Assembly (NCBI GenBank): GCA_000824805.1
Contig: CCNA01000034.1
Span: 992,001 to 1,056,000, forward strand
Reading direction: 5' to 3'
DNA: 64,000 nucleotides
Source of the DNA: Mesorhizobium sp. SOD10
GTDB lineage: Bacteria > Pseudomonadota > Alphaproteobacteria > Rhizobiales > Rhizobiaceae
In this document: in pieces, positions 52,549 to 60,305 of the stretch
Numbering within the stretch: position 1 is the first letter of the stretch
How the letters are laid out: each line of letters opens with the position of its first letter
Notes under the pieces: generated by a model
Databases searched by the model: none
The model's input: the letters and a program-made list of their open reading frames with translations, nothing else
Told to the model about the DNA's origin: nothing
Translations under genes and position numbers: made by a program

Positions 52549-54324
52549 TCAGCCCTTCGGCGCGGGCGCCGGCACCGGCTTCACTTTCGGGGTTTCCTGC
52601 GCAGTGTTGGATTCGATCGGCGGCAGGCCCTTGAGCAGCTTCTGCTGCAAAGTGGCGAGCACATCCGGGTCGGGCTTCAGGTCGCGCGCCTGCGTCCACT
52701 GATAGGTGGCCTCAAGCTTGCGGCCGACGCGCCAGTAGGCATCGCCGAGATGGTCGTTGAGGACCGGATCCTCCGGCTTCAGCGAGACGGCGCGCTCCAT
52801 CTCGCGCACGGCGTCGTCGAAGCGGCCCATGCGGTAATAGGCCCAGCCCAGCGAATCGACGATGTAGCCGTCGTTCGGCCTGAGATCCACGGCCTTCTGG
52901 ATCATCGCCAGGCCTTCCTTGAGGTTCATGTTCATGTCGACCCAGGAATAGCCGAGATAGTTCATGACCTGCGGCTGGTCCGGCTGCAGCTCCAGCGCCT
53001 TGCGGAAATTGGGTTCGGCCTTCGGCCATTCCTTCAGCCGCTCATAGGCGATGCCGCGCTGGTAGAAGATGTTCCAGTTGGCGGCGGTCGGGTTCTTCAA
53101 CTGTTCGACGGCCTTATCGTAGAGATTGGCGGCCGAGCGGAAATCTTCCTTCGAGCCATAGACGCCGCCGAGCGCCAAATAGGCGCGCATGTCGTCAGGG
53201 TGCTTGTCGAGATAGGCCTTGAGATGGGCGATCGCCTCGTCATGCTTGCCGAGATCGGCGAGGTTCAGGCCGAGCTGCAGGTCGGAAAGCTCCTTCAGCG
53301 GCGAGGACGCCGGAATGCGGCGGTAAAGCGCGATGGCGCCCTCGCCGTCCTTGAGCTGCTCGGCGACCGCGGCAAGCTGCACCAGGGCCGCATCGCTGTC
53401 CGGCTTCAGCGCCAGCGCGTATTGCAGGTAGAGCCGCACGAAAGGCTCGCCGCCGCCACGGTTGAGCGCGGTGGCAAGGTCGAGAAGGATTTCGGACGCG
53501 CCGTCGGCCGGGCCGACCACCAACGGCTCAATCTTTTCGCCCTTGGCGATGCGGTCGCGCAGCGTGGTGATCTCGAGCTTGCCCGGGGCGAAGGCCTCGG
53601 CCTGGTTCAACACCGCCAGCGCCTTCGACTTGTCGCCCTTGCGGGCGAGGAATGAGGCATAGGCCTGGGCATTGCGCATCCAGGTTTCGGGCGCGGAGCC
53701 GCCGGCCGTGGTGTCGGCGAGCGTGGCGGCGTAGATCGCATCGGCCTTATCCTTCAGGCCGGCCGCGTCGGCGATCAGCGCGCGGTGGAACGATTTGAAC
53801 AGGCCGAACCAGTCCGGCCCCTTGAGCTTATCGATGGACTCCATGGCCTCGGAGGCGTTGCCGGCGCCTGCCTTGGCCCAGCCGTCCATGACACCGGAAA
53901 GCAGCCGGTCGAGATCGGATTCGAGCGAGAGCTTCAGCCAGTACTGCGCCTTGGCGTAGTCCTTCTTGTGGAAGGAATCGATGGCCAGCGCCAGACGCGA
54001 GAAGCGCTCGACATCCGGCACCTCCTTGAGCTTGTCGGCATAGACCAGCGATTCCTCGAAGCGGCCTTGCGCGACGAGAGCCAGCATCAGGCTCTGCTGC
54101 AGGTCCTTGTCGTTCGGCGCAAAGGCCAGCGCCTGCTTGTAATAGGCGATCGCGTCGTCGAGATCGTTGTCGCTTTCGGCGATATGGGCTGCAAGATAGG
54201 CGCCCGAGAACGACGTGATCTGCAGCGGTTGGGCATCTTCCTTGGCCTGGACCGGCAGCACCCAAAGCGCCACACCGGTCAAAAATGCCAGCCTCGTCAG
54301 CCAGCGCGCACGTCCTTGCCGCAT
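52549..54324 (-). CDS. Tetratricopeptide repeat protein, exported
   Basis: A 591-residue protein with an N-terminal signal (RWLTRLAFLTGVALWVLPVQA, cleavage near residue 27) and about ten TPR units, for example DDAIAYYKQALAFAPNDKDL, DEAIAHLKAYLDKHPDDMRAYLALG and DDAVREMERAVSLKPEDPVLNDHLGDAYWRVG. It should be a periplasmic or outer-membrane-facing scaffold for protein interactions. The C-terminus is Pro/Lys-rich (KVKPVPAPAPKG). Partners are unknown. Confidence 0.9.
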   Translation of the reverse strand: MRQGRARWLTRLAFLTGVALWVLPVQAKEDAQPLQITSFSGAYLAAHIAESDNDLDDAIAYYKQALAFAPNDKDLQQSLMLALVAQGRFEESLVYADKLKEVPDVERFSRLALAIDSFHKKDYAKAQYWLKLSLESDLDRLLSGVMDGWAKAGAGNASEAMESIDKLKGPDWFGLFKSFHRALIADAAGLKDKADAIYAATLADTTAGGSAPETWMRNAQAYASFLARKGDKSKALAVLNQAEAFAPGKLEITTLRDRIAKGEKIEPLVVGPADGASEILLDLATALNRGGGEPFVRLYLQYALALKPDSDAALVQLAAVAEQLKDGEGAIALYRRIPASSPLKELSDLQLGLNLADLGKHDEAIAHLKAYLDKHPDDMRAYLALGGVYGSKEDFRSAANLYDKAVEQLKNPTAANWNIFYQRGIAYERLKEWPKAEPNFRKALELQPDQPQVMNYLGYSWVDMNMNLKEGLAMIQKAVDLRPNDGYIVDSLGWAYYRMGRFDDAVREMERAVSLKPEDPVLNDHLGDAYWRVGRKLEATYQWTQARDLKPDPDVLATLQQKLLKGLPPIESNTAQETPKVKPVPAPAPKG

Positions 54325-54626
54325 CGTATCCCTTTCAGCCAGACGCGATCCCCCTTGGCGGACCGCCCACAGACTCGATCTTTTCCGGTCAAAGCATGGC
54401 CTTTTTGGGGTCGAGCTTCAATCGCCGAGCGAATCACAATGCAATCATCCGGCTTAAAAAACGATGCGGCGCCGCCGAAAACATCCCGCGCGGAGGTCCG
54501 GGACGCCGACATGTGGTACCGGGTCGCCTGGATCAGGATACGTTCCGTTGAACGTCACCCTGATCTCGCTCCTTGTTGGAGCATACTCTTTTCCGAAAAC
54601 CGGGTCCCGCTATTCGGGATCATGCT
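54325..54626. other. 302-bp region without a gene
   Basis: Upstream region of the TPR gene. It holds its promoter and, at 54583-54630, a family-B-type repeat; no convincing open frame is seen, since the short ATG frames lack conservation or ribosome sites. Confidence 0.6.
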
Positions 54627-54630
54627 CTAA
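54583..54630. repeat. Dispersed repeat, family B-like copy
   Basis: GAGCATACTCTTTTCCGAAA and ACCGGGTCCCGCTATTCGGG and ATCATGCTC: inverted GAGCAT/ATGCTC ends and a CCGAAAA core of the type very common between rhizobial genes. Confidence 0.6.
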
Positions 54631-55043
54631 AGACGCGTATCGCCGAACCCGCCGGCGGCAACCGCGTCGCAGAGGCCGGACCACTCGCAGCCGGAGCATG
54701 CCTGGCGCGTCAGGCAGGCCGAAAAAGCCTCCCGCATCCCAGCCAGGCTGGAGGCGTCCAGCACGAACCGGTCTCCAGCCCGGATCGGCCGGTTGAGGAA
54801 AGCGCCCACGTCACGCGCGGCGAGCCGGTCCCGCTCGGCGGCGCTTTCGCGCAGGCAATGCGGCTCGGGTTCGTCGAGCAGCGGGGCGCAGATGTCGTCC
54901 GGACCGGAAACGATCAAAACCCCCTCGCCCTCGCCCAGCCGCTTCACCACCTGGTCGTAGTTGGCGGTGAAGGCCGGCGAATAGCCCTTGCCGACATAGG
55001 TCAGCAGGCAAAGCAGATGATGGGCGCGCAGCCTGACGGTCAT
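54627..55043 (-). CDS. DUF1284 domain-containing protein
   Basis: A 138-residue Cys-rich protein: TVRLRAHHLLCLLTYVGKGYSPAFTANYD at 2-30 is the DUF1284 signature, and cysteines at about 12, 52, 63, 110, 116, 119 and 125 could bind a metal or Fe-S cluster (CLTRQACSGCEWSGLC). Its ATG overlaps the last bases of bioY (4-base overlap), so it is translationally coupled to it. The pairing with a biotin transporter suggests a role near biotin uptake or a biotin-dependent step, which is unproven. Confidence 0.82.
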   Translation of the reverse strand: MTVRLRAHHLLCLLTYVGKGYSPAFTANYDQVVKRLGEGEGVLIVSGPDDICAPLLDEPEPHCLRESAAERDRLAARDVGAFLNRPIRAGDRFVLDASSLAGMREAFSACLTRQACSGCEWSGLCDAVAAGGFGDTRL

Positions 55044-55648
55044 CGCGTCCCGGACGAGCGCTCGCGCGGTTCCGCCCGATCGGTGGAAAAGAGCTTCAGC
55101 GTCGCCGCGCCCAGCGCCGACTTGAGCAAGCCGCCGACGATAAAGGGCAGGAAGCCGAAGGTGATCGCCTTCTCCGTGCCGATCATGACGGCAAGCCAGG
55201 CGGTGCCGAGAACCAGGCAAAGCAGGTTGCCGATGAGCATGGCGGCAAAGGCAAGCATGACGTGGTTGCCGTTCCAGCCGCGCTCGGCCAGCCAGCCGAC
55301 GACGGCGCCGACGACCGGGAAAGCGAAGAGATAGCCGCCGGTCGGACCGACGAAATGCTCTATCCCGGCCGCTCCGCCCGCCAGCACCGGAAACCCTGCC
55401 GCGCCTTCGACCAGCCAGGCGGCGATGGTGAGCGCGCCGAAGCGCCAGCCATAGAGCGCGCCGACCAACGTAACGGCGAAGGTCTGCATCGTCACCGGAA
55501 CCGGCACCATCGGCACCTCGATATAGGACGACAGCGCGAGGAATAGCGAACCGAGGATCACGGCGCCGATCTGCCAAGCGAGCGAACGGCTTTGCAGCCG
55601 CAACGGGCTGAAGGAGGATTTGCGGGTCGAAATGGCTGCGTTGGTCAC
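55040..55648 (-). CDS. bioY: Biotin transporter BioY
   Basis: BioY is the membrane substrate-binding component of biotin ECF transporters and can work alone in many alphaproteobacteria. The 202-residue protein has six hydrophobic spans and the family motifs FAVTLVGALYGWRFGALTIAAWLVEGAAGFPVLAGG and FVGPTGGYLFAFPVVGAVVGWLAERG. The start is GTG at 55648, with AGGGAAGA 7 bases upstream. A BioR box lies 25 bases upstream of the start, so uptake is repressed when biotin (or biotinoyl-AMP) is abundant. No bioMN partners are seen. Confidence 0.94.
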   Translation of the reverse strand: MTNAAISTRKSSFSPLRLQSRSLAWQIGAVILGSLFLALSSYIEVPMVPVPVTMQTFAVTLVGALYGWRFGALTIAAWLVEGAAGFPVLAGGAAGIEHFVGPTGGYLFAFPVVGAVVGWLAERGWNGNHVMLAFAAMLIGNLLCLVLGTAWLAVMIGTEKAITFGFLPFIVGGLLKSALGAATLKLFSTDRAEPRERSSGTR

Positions 55649-55673
55649 GGTGTCTTCCCTGGTTGGACTGAAA

Positions 55674-55683
55674 TTATAGATAA
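55674..55683. promoter_or_regulatory. BioR box upstream of bioY
   Basis: TTATAGATAA matches the consensus of the alphaproteobacterial BioR operator (TTATCTATAA on the other strand). It is followed by an inverted repeat TTCGAT-N5-ATCGAA at 55692-55708. Confidence 0.85.
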
Positions 55684-55742
55684 TTTCCTTATTCGATCTA
55701 TTATCGAAGCCACATTTTGAAACGGTTGGCAAGCCCGCAGGT

Positions 55743-55937
55743 TCGTCATCCCAGGGCGAAGCAGCCGCGAAGCGGCGTCACGTAGACCCTAGGATCCATG
55801 CCGTGACCTTGGCCGAATGGCAAAAGCGGGGCAGAACAGAGGTCGTTCTGCACCGCTGCAAGGCTCCGACGTAACGGCATGGATTCCAGGGTCTGCGCGC
55901 GTCGCTTCGCTCCTTGCTCCGCCCTGGAATGACGAGG
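55743..55937. repeat. Dispersed palindromic repeat, family A copy 3 (full 195-bp element)
   Basis: The element has inverted ends (TCGTCATCCCAGGGCG... and ...CGCCCTGGAATGACGA) and internal inverted arms around CATGCCGTGAC/GTAACGGCATG. Its right end matches the whole element at 11807-11870 and its left half matches 20669-20753. It fills the gap between bioY's upstream region and bioR. Confidence 0.9.
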
Positions 55938-55972
55938 TTGAGATGCCTCGGCCAATTGCCAATCGCCGATCA

Positions 55973-56638
55973 TCACCCAACGATGGCGAACGCCTCGCGC
56001 GTCTTGCCAGAAGCAGTCTTGACCGGTTTCTGGCCGATCCATTGCACGTGCCGCCCGAGCGTCGCGGCGGCCGATTCGGTGTTGCCGTGTCTCAGCGCGC
56101 TCAGAATCGCGCGGTGATCCTGGTCGGTGCGGGTTTCCCACTCCGAGCGCCAGGCCGCGAACAGGAAACGCGCGCTCGCGGCATGCAGGTCGTCGATGGT
56201 GGAAAGCAGGCGCGGCATGTTGCAAGGCGCCAGGATCAGCCGGTGGAAGGTGCGATTGGCCTCTTCCCAGGAACGAACGTCGCGGGACTTGTCGCCGGCC
56301 TTGGTCGCCTCCTCGGCCTGGTCGAGGATCGACGCCGTCAGATGCGGCGCGGCATGACGCAGCGCCAGCACTTCGAGCGCCGCCCGCATCTCGGCCACCT
56401 CCCTGACCTCGCCGAGATCGAAAGAGGCGACGCGCACGCCACGGCGCGGTTCGCTGATCGCCAGGCCTTGCGCCTCCAGGCGCCGGAAGGCTTCGCGCAC
56501 CGGGACATGGCTGGTGTTGAATTCCTCGGCGACATGATCCTGGCGCAGCCGCGAGCCGGGCTCGATCGCGCCCGAAATGATGCGGTCCGCCAGTTCCTTG
56601 CTGATGCGGACAGCGATCGTGTCTTCTGTGCTGGCCAT
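55973..56638 (-). CDS. bioR: GntR family biotin regulator
   Basis: A 221-residue GntR/FadR-class regulator: winged helix at residues 10-75 (ELADRIISGAIEPGSRLRQDHVAEEFNTSHVPVREAFRRLEAQG) and an all-helical FCD effector domain. Two BioR boxes (before bioY and before this gene) and the proximity of bioY identify it as BioR, which represses biotin synthesis and transport genes and itself. The box TTATAGATAA lies only 3 bases before the ATG, and no ribosome site is present. Confidence 0.9.
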   Translation of the reverse strand: MASTEDTIAVRISKELADRIISGAIEPGSRLRQDHVAEEFNTSHVPVREAFRRLEAQGLAISEPRRGVRVASFDLGEVREVAEMRAALEVLALRHAAPHLTASILDQAEEATKAGDKSRDVRSWEEANRTFHRLILAPCNMPRLLSTIDDLHAASARFLFAAWRSEWETRTDQDHRAILSALRHGNTESAAATLGRHVQWIGQKPVKTASGKTREAFAIVG

Positions 56639-56641
56639 ATT

Positions 56642-56651
56642 TTATAGATAA
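56642..56651. promoter_or_regulatory. BioR box directly upstream of bioR
   Basis: TTATAGATAA at 56642-56651 is identical to the bioY box and lies 3 bases from the bioR ATG (56638). On the minus strand the box reads TTATCTATAA and could double as a -10 region (TATCTA), giving a leaderless mRNA. Confidence 0.85.
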
Positions 56652-56744
56652 TTTGCCGGGCCGCCTCTTGTCGAGACGGCCAGCGCGGGATTCATAGACG
56701 CCCTGCCCGGCGGATGCCACGCAGGCGCCTGCAAGGCAGTCAGC

Positions 56745-57758
56745 TCAGTTGACGCGGCTGATACAGAAATCGATGACGTCGATCAGCGCCGACTTCTGCG
56801 GCGTCGCCTCCAGCGGCGCCAGCGCATCGCGGGCGATCTCGCCGAAATGGCGGGCGCGGCTGATCGTGTCGGCGATGGCGCCGTGGCGGGCCATCAGGCC
56901 GATCGCCTTTTCGAGCCCGGCATCGTCCGTGACGTTTTCCTCGATGGCGCGCTTCCAGAAGCTGCGCTCGGCCTTAGTGCCGCGCCGGTAGGCGAGGATC
57001 ACCGGCAGCGTCACCTTGCCTTCGCGGAAATCGTCGCCGACATTCTTGCCGAGATCCTTGCTGGAGCCGCCGTAATCCAACGCATCGTCGATGAGTTGGA
57101 AGGCGAGGCCGAGATTCATGCCGTAGGAGCGAAGTGCGGCGCGGTCGGTGCGCGAGGCCTGGGCGATCACCGGCCCCACTTCGGCCGCGGCCGAGAACAG
57201 CGCCGCGGTCTTGGCCTTGATGACGGCGAAATGCTCGTCCTCCGTGGTGTCGAGGTTCTTGGCCGCCGCAAGCTGCATAACCTCGCCTTCGGCGATGATG
57301 GAGGCGGCGCTCGACAGGATGTCGAGGGCTTCCAGTGAGCCGACCTCGACCATCATGCGGAAAGCCTGGCCGAGCAGGAAATCGCCGACCAGTACGCTCG
57401 CCTGGTTGCCCCAGATCATGCGCGCCGTCTTCTTGCCGCGGCGCAGCGCGCTCTCGTCGACCACGTCGTCGTGGAGAAGCGTCGCGGTATGCATGAACTC
57501 GACGGCGGTCGCGAGCTTGACATGGCCTTCGCCGGAATAGCCGAACATCTGCGCGGCGGCGAGGGTCAGCATGGGCCTGAGCCGCTTGCCGCCGGACGAG
57601 ATCAGGTGGTTGGCGATCTCCGGGATCATCTCGACGTCGGAGCCCGCCTTGGACAGGATCAGTTCGTTGACGCGCCCCATGTCGGCGGCGGTCAGATCGA
57701 TCAGATCCTTGATGGAAGCGGGTTCCCGCTTGCCTTCGATGTTGAGAACGACACCCAC
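56745..57758 (-). CDS. ispB: Polyprenyl diphosphate synthase (octaprenyl/decaprenyl)
   Basis: A 337-residue trans-prenyltransferase that extends farnesyl diphosphate to the long tail of ubiquinone. First Asp-rich motif: LLHDDVVDESALRRGKKT (about 95-112), with the upstream SGGKRLRPML; second: LAFQLIDDALDYGG. The N-terminus is not conserved until IKDLIDL; GTG at 57758 (VGVVLNIEGKREPASIKD) or the neighbouring GTG at 57761 is the likely start, with GGGAG upstream. It supplies the substrate that UbiA (42.6 kb) attaches to 4-hydroxybenzoate. Confidence 0.93.
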   Translation of the reverse strand: MGVVLNIEGKREPASIKDLIDLTAADMGRVNELILSKAGSDVEMIPEIANHLISSGGKRLRPMLTLAAAQMFGYSGEGHVKLATAVEFMHTATLLHDDVVDESALRRGKKTARMIWGNQASVLVGDFLLGQAFRMMVEVGSLEALDILSSAASIIAEGEVMQLAAAKNLDTTEDEHFAVIKAKTAALFSAAAEVGPVIAQASRTDRAALRSYGMNLGLAFQLIDDALDYGGSSKDLGKNVGDDFREGKVTLPVILAYRRGTKAERSFWKRAIEENVTDDAGLEKAIGLMARHGAIADTISRARHFGEIARDALAPLEATPQKSALIDVIDFCISRVN

Positions 57759-57855
57759 CACGACAACTCCCGTCAATTTGACGCGTACGAAGGCACCCTT
57801 GCAGCGCCTCGCGCTGAAACGAAATTCAGGCGGCACGCTTCAAGTTATTGTTTTG

Positions 57856-57903
57856 ATGCATGTCGTTGTGCCAGAACCGCTACGCACTTCTGGGCGACAT
57901 GCA
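57856..57903. repeat. Dispersed repeat, family C copy 2
   Basis: ATGCATGTCGTTGTGCCAGA, then ACCGCTACGCACTTCTGGGC and GACATGCA: the same plan as 48069-48116 with six or so differences. It lies between the polyprenyl synthase and the DUF2007 gene. Confidence 0.85.
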
Positions 57904-58027
57904 CTAGTCCCGCGCCGACTCTAGGTCGGCACAACCGGGCACGGCAAGAGGCGAATTGGCGCGGCTCTACCTTCGCGTGTTTGGCCCCGACGTTTACAGG
58001 AACGCCGCAACCTGCGATTTTCGTTCC

Positions 58028-58252
58028 ATGATCGAGCTTGTCCGCACCAATGACGCCGTCGTCATCTCCTTTGTCGAATCGCTGATGCGCGACGCCGGCA
58101 TCGCCTGTTTCGTCGCCGACCAGAATATGAGCGTGCTCGACGGGTCGCTCGGCATCCTGCCCCGGCGCGTGATGGTCGATGCCGAGAAGATCGACGCCGC
58201 GCGCCGCATCCTCAAGGATGCCGGCATCGAGAACGAGATCCGCAAAAAGTAA
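58028..58252 (+). CDS. DUF2007 domain-containing protein
   Basis: A 74-residue protein with the DUF2007 form MIELVRTNDAVVISFVESLMRDAGIACFVADQNMSVLDGSLGILPRRVMVDAEKIDAARRILKDAG. The family has a ferredoxin-like fold related to GlnB-type signalling domains; its role is unknown. ATG at 58028 is used because the family starts there; an in-frame TTG lies 24 codons upstream. The methyltransferase start overlaps its stop by one base, so the two are coupled. Confidence 0.88.
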   Translation: MIELVRTNDAVVISFVESLMRDAGIACFVADQNMSVLDGSLGILPRRVMVDAEKIDAARRILKDAGIENEIRKK

Positions 58253-59049
58253 TGGCAACCAGCACCGTCCCCGTCCCGGATACGCCGGCGCACACGGTCG
58301 ATGCCTTCCACCGCGGACGCTTCTGGCTGGTGCAGCCGAGCCGCGGCGGTCACCGCGCCGGCATGGACGCCATGATGCTGGCGGCCGCCGTGCCGTCAGG
58401 CTTTTCCGGCCGGCTCGCCGATTTCGGCGCCGGCGCCGGCGCGGCCGCCCTTGCCGTGCTGTCGCGCTGCCCGGCGGCGCGGGCCGTGCTGGTCGAGCGC
58501 TCGGCCGAAATGGCGGGGTTCGCCGCCGCCACGCTTTCGCATCCGGGCAACGCGCATCTCGGCGACCGCGCCTCGGTGCTGACGACCGACGTGACGCAGA
58601 CCGGCCGGGCCCGAGTGGAAGCCGGACTCGCCGACAATTCCTTCGACTTCGTCATCATGAACCCGCCTTTCAACGCGGCCGAGGACCGCTCGACGCCTGA
58701 CGCGCTGCGCAGGCAGGCGCATGTGACCGAGGACGGGCTGTTCGAGCGCTGGATCAGGAGCGGCGCCGCCGTCGTCAGGCCGCGCGGCGGGCTGGCCGTC
58801 ATCGCGCGGCCCGAGCAACTGGTCGCCATCCTCGATGCGATCGAAGGGCGCTTCGGCGATGCCGAGATGCTGTGCGTGCATCCGCGTCCGGACGCGGCGG
58901 CGATCCGCATCGTCGTCAGGGCCGCGCTCGGGGCGCGTGGGAAATTGTCGATCCGCCCGCCGCTCACCTTGCACGGGCCGTCCGGCAACGCGCCGACGGC
59001 GCGGACGGAAATGATCAACAACGGCCTGGCATCGCTGTTCGGCGATTGA
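58252..59049 (+). CDS. tRNA1(Val) A37 N6-methyltransferase-like protein (TrmN6/YfiC family)
   Basis: A 265-residue class I SAM-dependent methyltransferase. The SAM motif is LADFGAGAGAAALAVL (55-70), and NPPFNA near 141-146 is the NPPY-type catalytic signature of N6-adenine methyltransferases. Homologues methylate tRNA or other nucleic acids, and in rhizobia this gene is usually next to the DUF2007 and S49 protease genes. The exact substrate is not proven. It is coupled to the upstream gene by the overlapping stop and start. Confidence 0.85.
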   Translation: MATSTVPVPDTPAHTVDAFHRGRFWLVQPSRGGHRAGMDAMMLAAAVPSGFSGRLADFGAGAGAAALAVLSRCPAARAVLVERSAEMAGFAAATLSHPGNAHLGDRASVLTTDVTQTGRARVEAGLADNSFDFVIMNPPFNAAEDRSTPDALRRQAHVTEDGLFERWIRSGAAVVRPRGGLAVIARPEQLVAILDAIEGRFGDAEMLCVHPRPDAAAIRIVVRAALGARGKLSIRPPLTLHGPSGNAPTARTEMINNGLASLFGD

Positions 59050-59175
59050 TCCCAGGCGCGCGATGCGGCATTGCCGTTGGGCGGCGAATTCCTACATGCC
59101 AAGCAAGATGACGTCGCGCCTACCGACTAACTGATCTCATCTTGCTCCTTTGTATTCCACCGGAGACACCCGTTC

Positions 59176-60033
59176 GTGAAACGCCTCTTCAACCGCCTGC
59201 TGCCGAAATCCTGGCGCTCGACAGTCGTCACCATTCCGGTCATCCGGCTGCAAGGCGCAATCATGGCCGGCGGCGGCCAGTTCCGGCCGAGCCTGTCGCT
59301 CGCCTCGACGGCGGGCGTCATCGAAAAGGCGTTCGGCTTCGACGCGCCGGCGGTGGCCATCTCGATCAACTCGCCGGGCGGCTCGCCGGTACAGTCGCGC
59401 CTGATCTTCAAACGCATCCGCGACCTGGCCACGGAAAAGAACAAGAAGGTGCTGGTCTTCATCGAGGACGTGGCGGCCTCGGGCGGCTACATGATCGCGG
59501 TCGCCGGCGACGAGATCTTCGCCGACCCCTCATCGATCGTCGGCTCGATCGGCGTGGTCTCCGCCTCGTTCGGTTTTCCCGAGCTGATGAAGAAGATCGG
59601 TGTCGAGCGGCGCGTCCACACCGCCGGCCAGAACAAGGCCGTGCTCGATCCGTTCAAGCCCGAGAAGAAGGAGGACGTGGAGCGGCTGAAGGCGCTGCAG
59701 CTCGAAGTGCACGAGACCTTCATCGAGCTCGTCAAGGAACGGCGCGGCAGCAAGCTCAAGGACGACCCGGACCTGTTCACCGGCCTGTTCTGGACCGCCA
59801 AGCGGGGCCTCGAGCTCGGCCTTGTCGATGCGCTGGGCGATATGCGCAGCGTGCTCAAGACCCGCTTCGGCGACAAGACGCAGCTCAAGCTGATCACCGC
59901 GCCGCGCGGTTTGTTCGGCCGTTTCGGCCTGTTCGGCTCGCGCTTCTCGGCGCCCGATATCGCCGCTGCCGCCGCAAACGGCGTGCTCGATGCGGCGGAA
60001 GAGCGCGCATTGTGGGCACGCTTCGGGCTTTGA
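59176..60033 (+). CDS. S49 family peptidase (SppA-like)
   Basis: A 285-residue protease of the signal-peptide-peptidase A class. The nucleophile Ser is in DVAASGGYMIAVAGDEIFADPSSIVGSIGV (about 97-126) and the general base Lys in GQNKAVLDPFKPE (about 154-166). The N-terminal region (WRSTVVTIPVIRLQGAI) is mildly hydrophobic and may bring it to the inner membrane. GTG at 59176 follows GGAGACACCCGTTC. Cleaved signal peptides are the expected substrate. Confidence 0.9.
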   Translation: MKRLFNRLLPKSWRSTVVTIPVIRLQGAIMAGGGQFRPSLSLASTAGVIEKAFGFDAPAVAISINSPGGSPVQSRLIFKRIRDLATEKNKKVLVFIEDVAASGGYMIAVAGDEIFADPSSIVGSIGVVSASFGFPELMKKIGVERRVHTAGQNKAVLDPFKPEKKEDVERLKALQLEVHETFIELVKERRGSKLKDDPDLFTGLFWTAKRGLELGLVDALGDMRSVLKTRFGDKTQLKLITAPRGLFGRFGLFGSRFSAPDIAAAAANGVLDAAEERALWARFGL

Positions 60034-60115
60034 AAAAGCCATGATTGCGTCTAGCATGGCCGCTTGACCGACCCATCCGGCCGGCCTTGCCGCGAGACCG
60101 CGGGAGGAGTTTGAG

Positions 60116-60301
60116 ATGCCGCAGATCATTTTCTTCATTGTTATCGGCGCCGCCGCTTACTTCGGCTACCGCGCTTTCGTGCGCGAGGCCGAACGCGTGA
60201 CAGCCAAGATCCGGCGCACCGAGAAACAGGCGGCGAACGGCACGATGGGAACGCTGGTCAAGGATCCGAAGACCGGCGAATACCGTCTCGCCAAGGACTG
60301 A
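60116..60301 (+). CDS. Small conserved membrane-anchored protein
   Basis: A 61-residue protein: one hydrophobic segment at the N-terminus (PQIIFFIVIGAAAYFGYRAF) then a basic cytoplasmic tail ending GTLVKDPKTGEYRLAKD. GGGAGGAG lies 6 bases before the ATG. Many rhizobia have a similar short gene directly before ispE. The stop TGA is 5 bases from the probable ispE start, so the two genes are coupled. Function unknown. Confidence 0.75.
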   Translation: MPQIIFFIVIGAAAYFGYRAFVREAERVTAKIRRTEKQAANGTMGTLVKDPKTGEYRLAKD

Positions 60302-60305
60302 AGCC

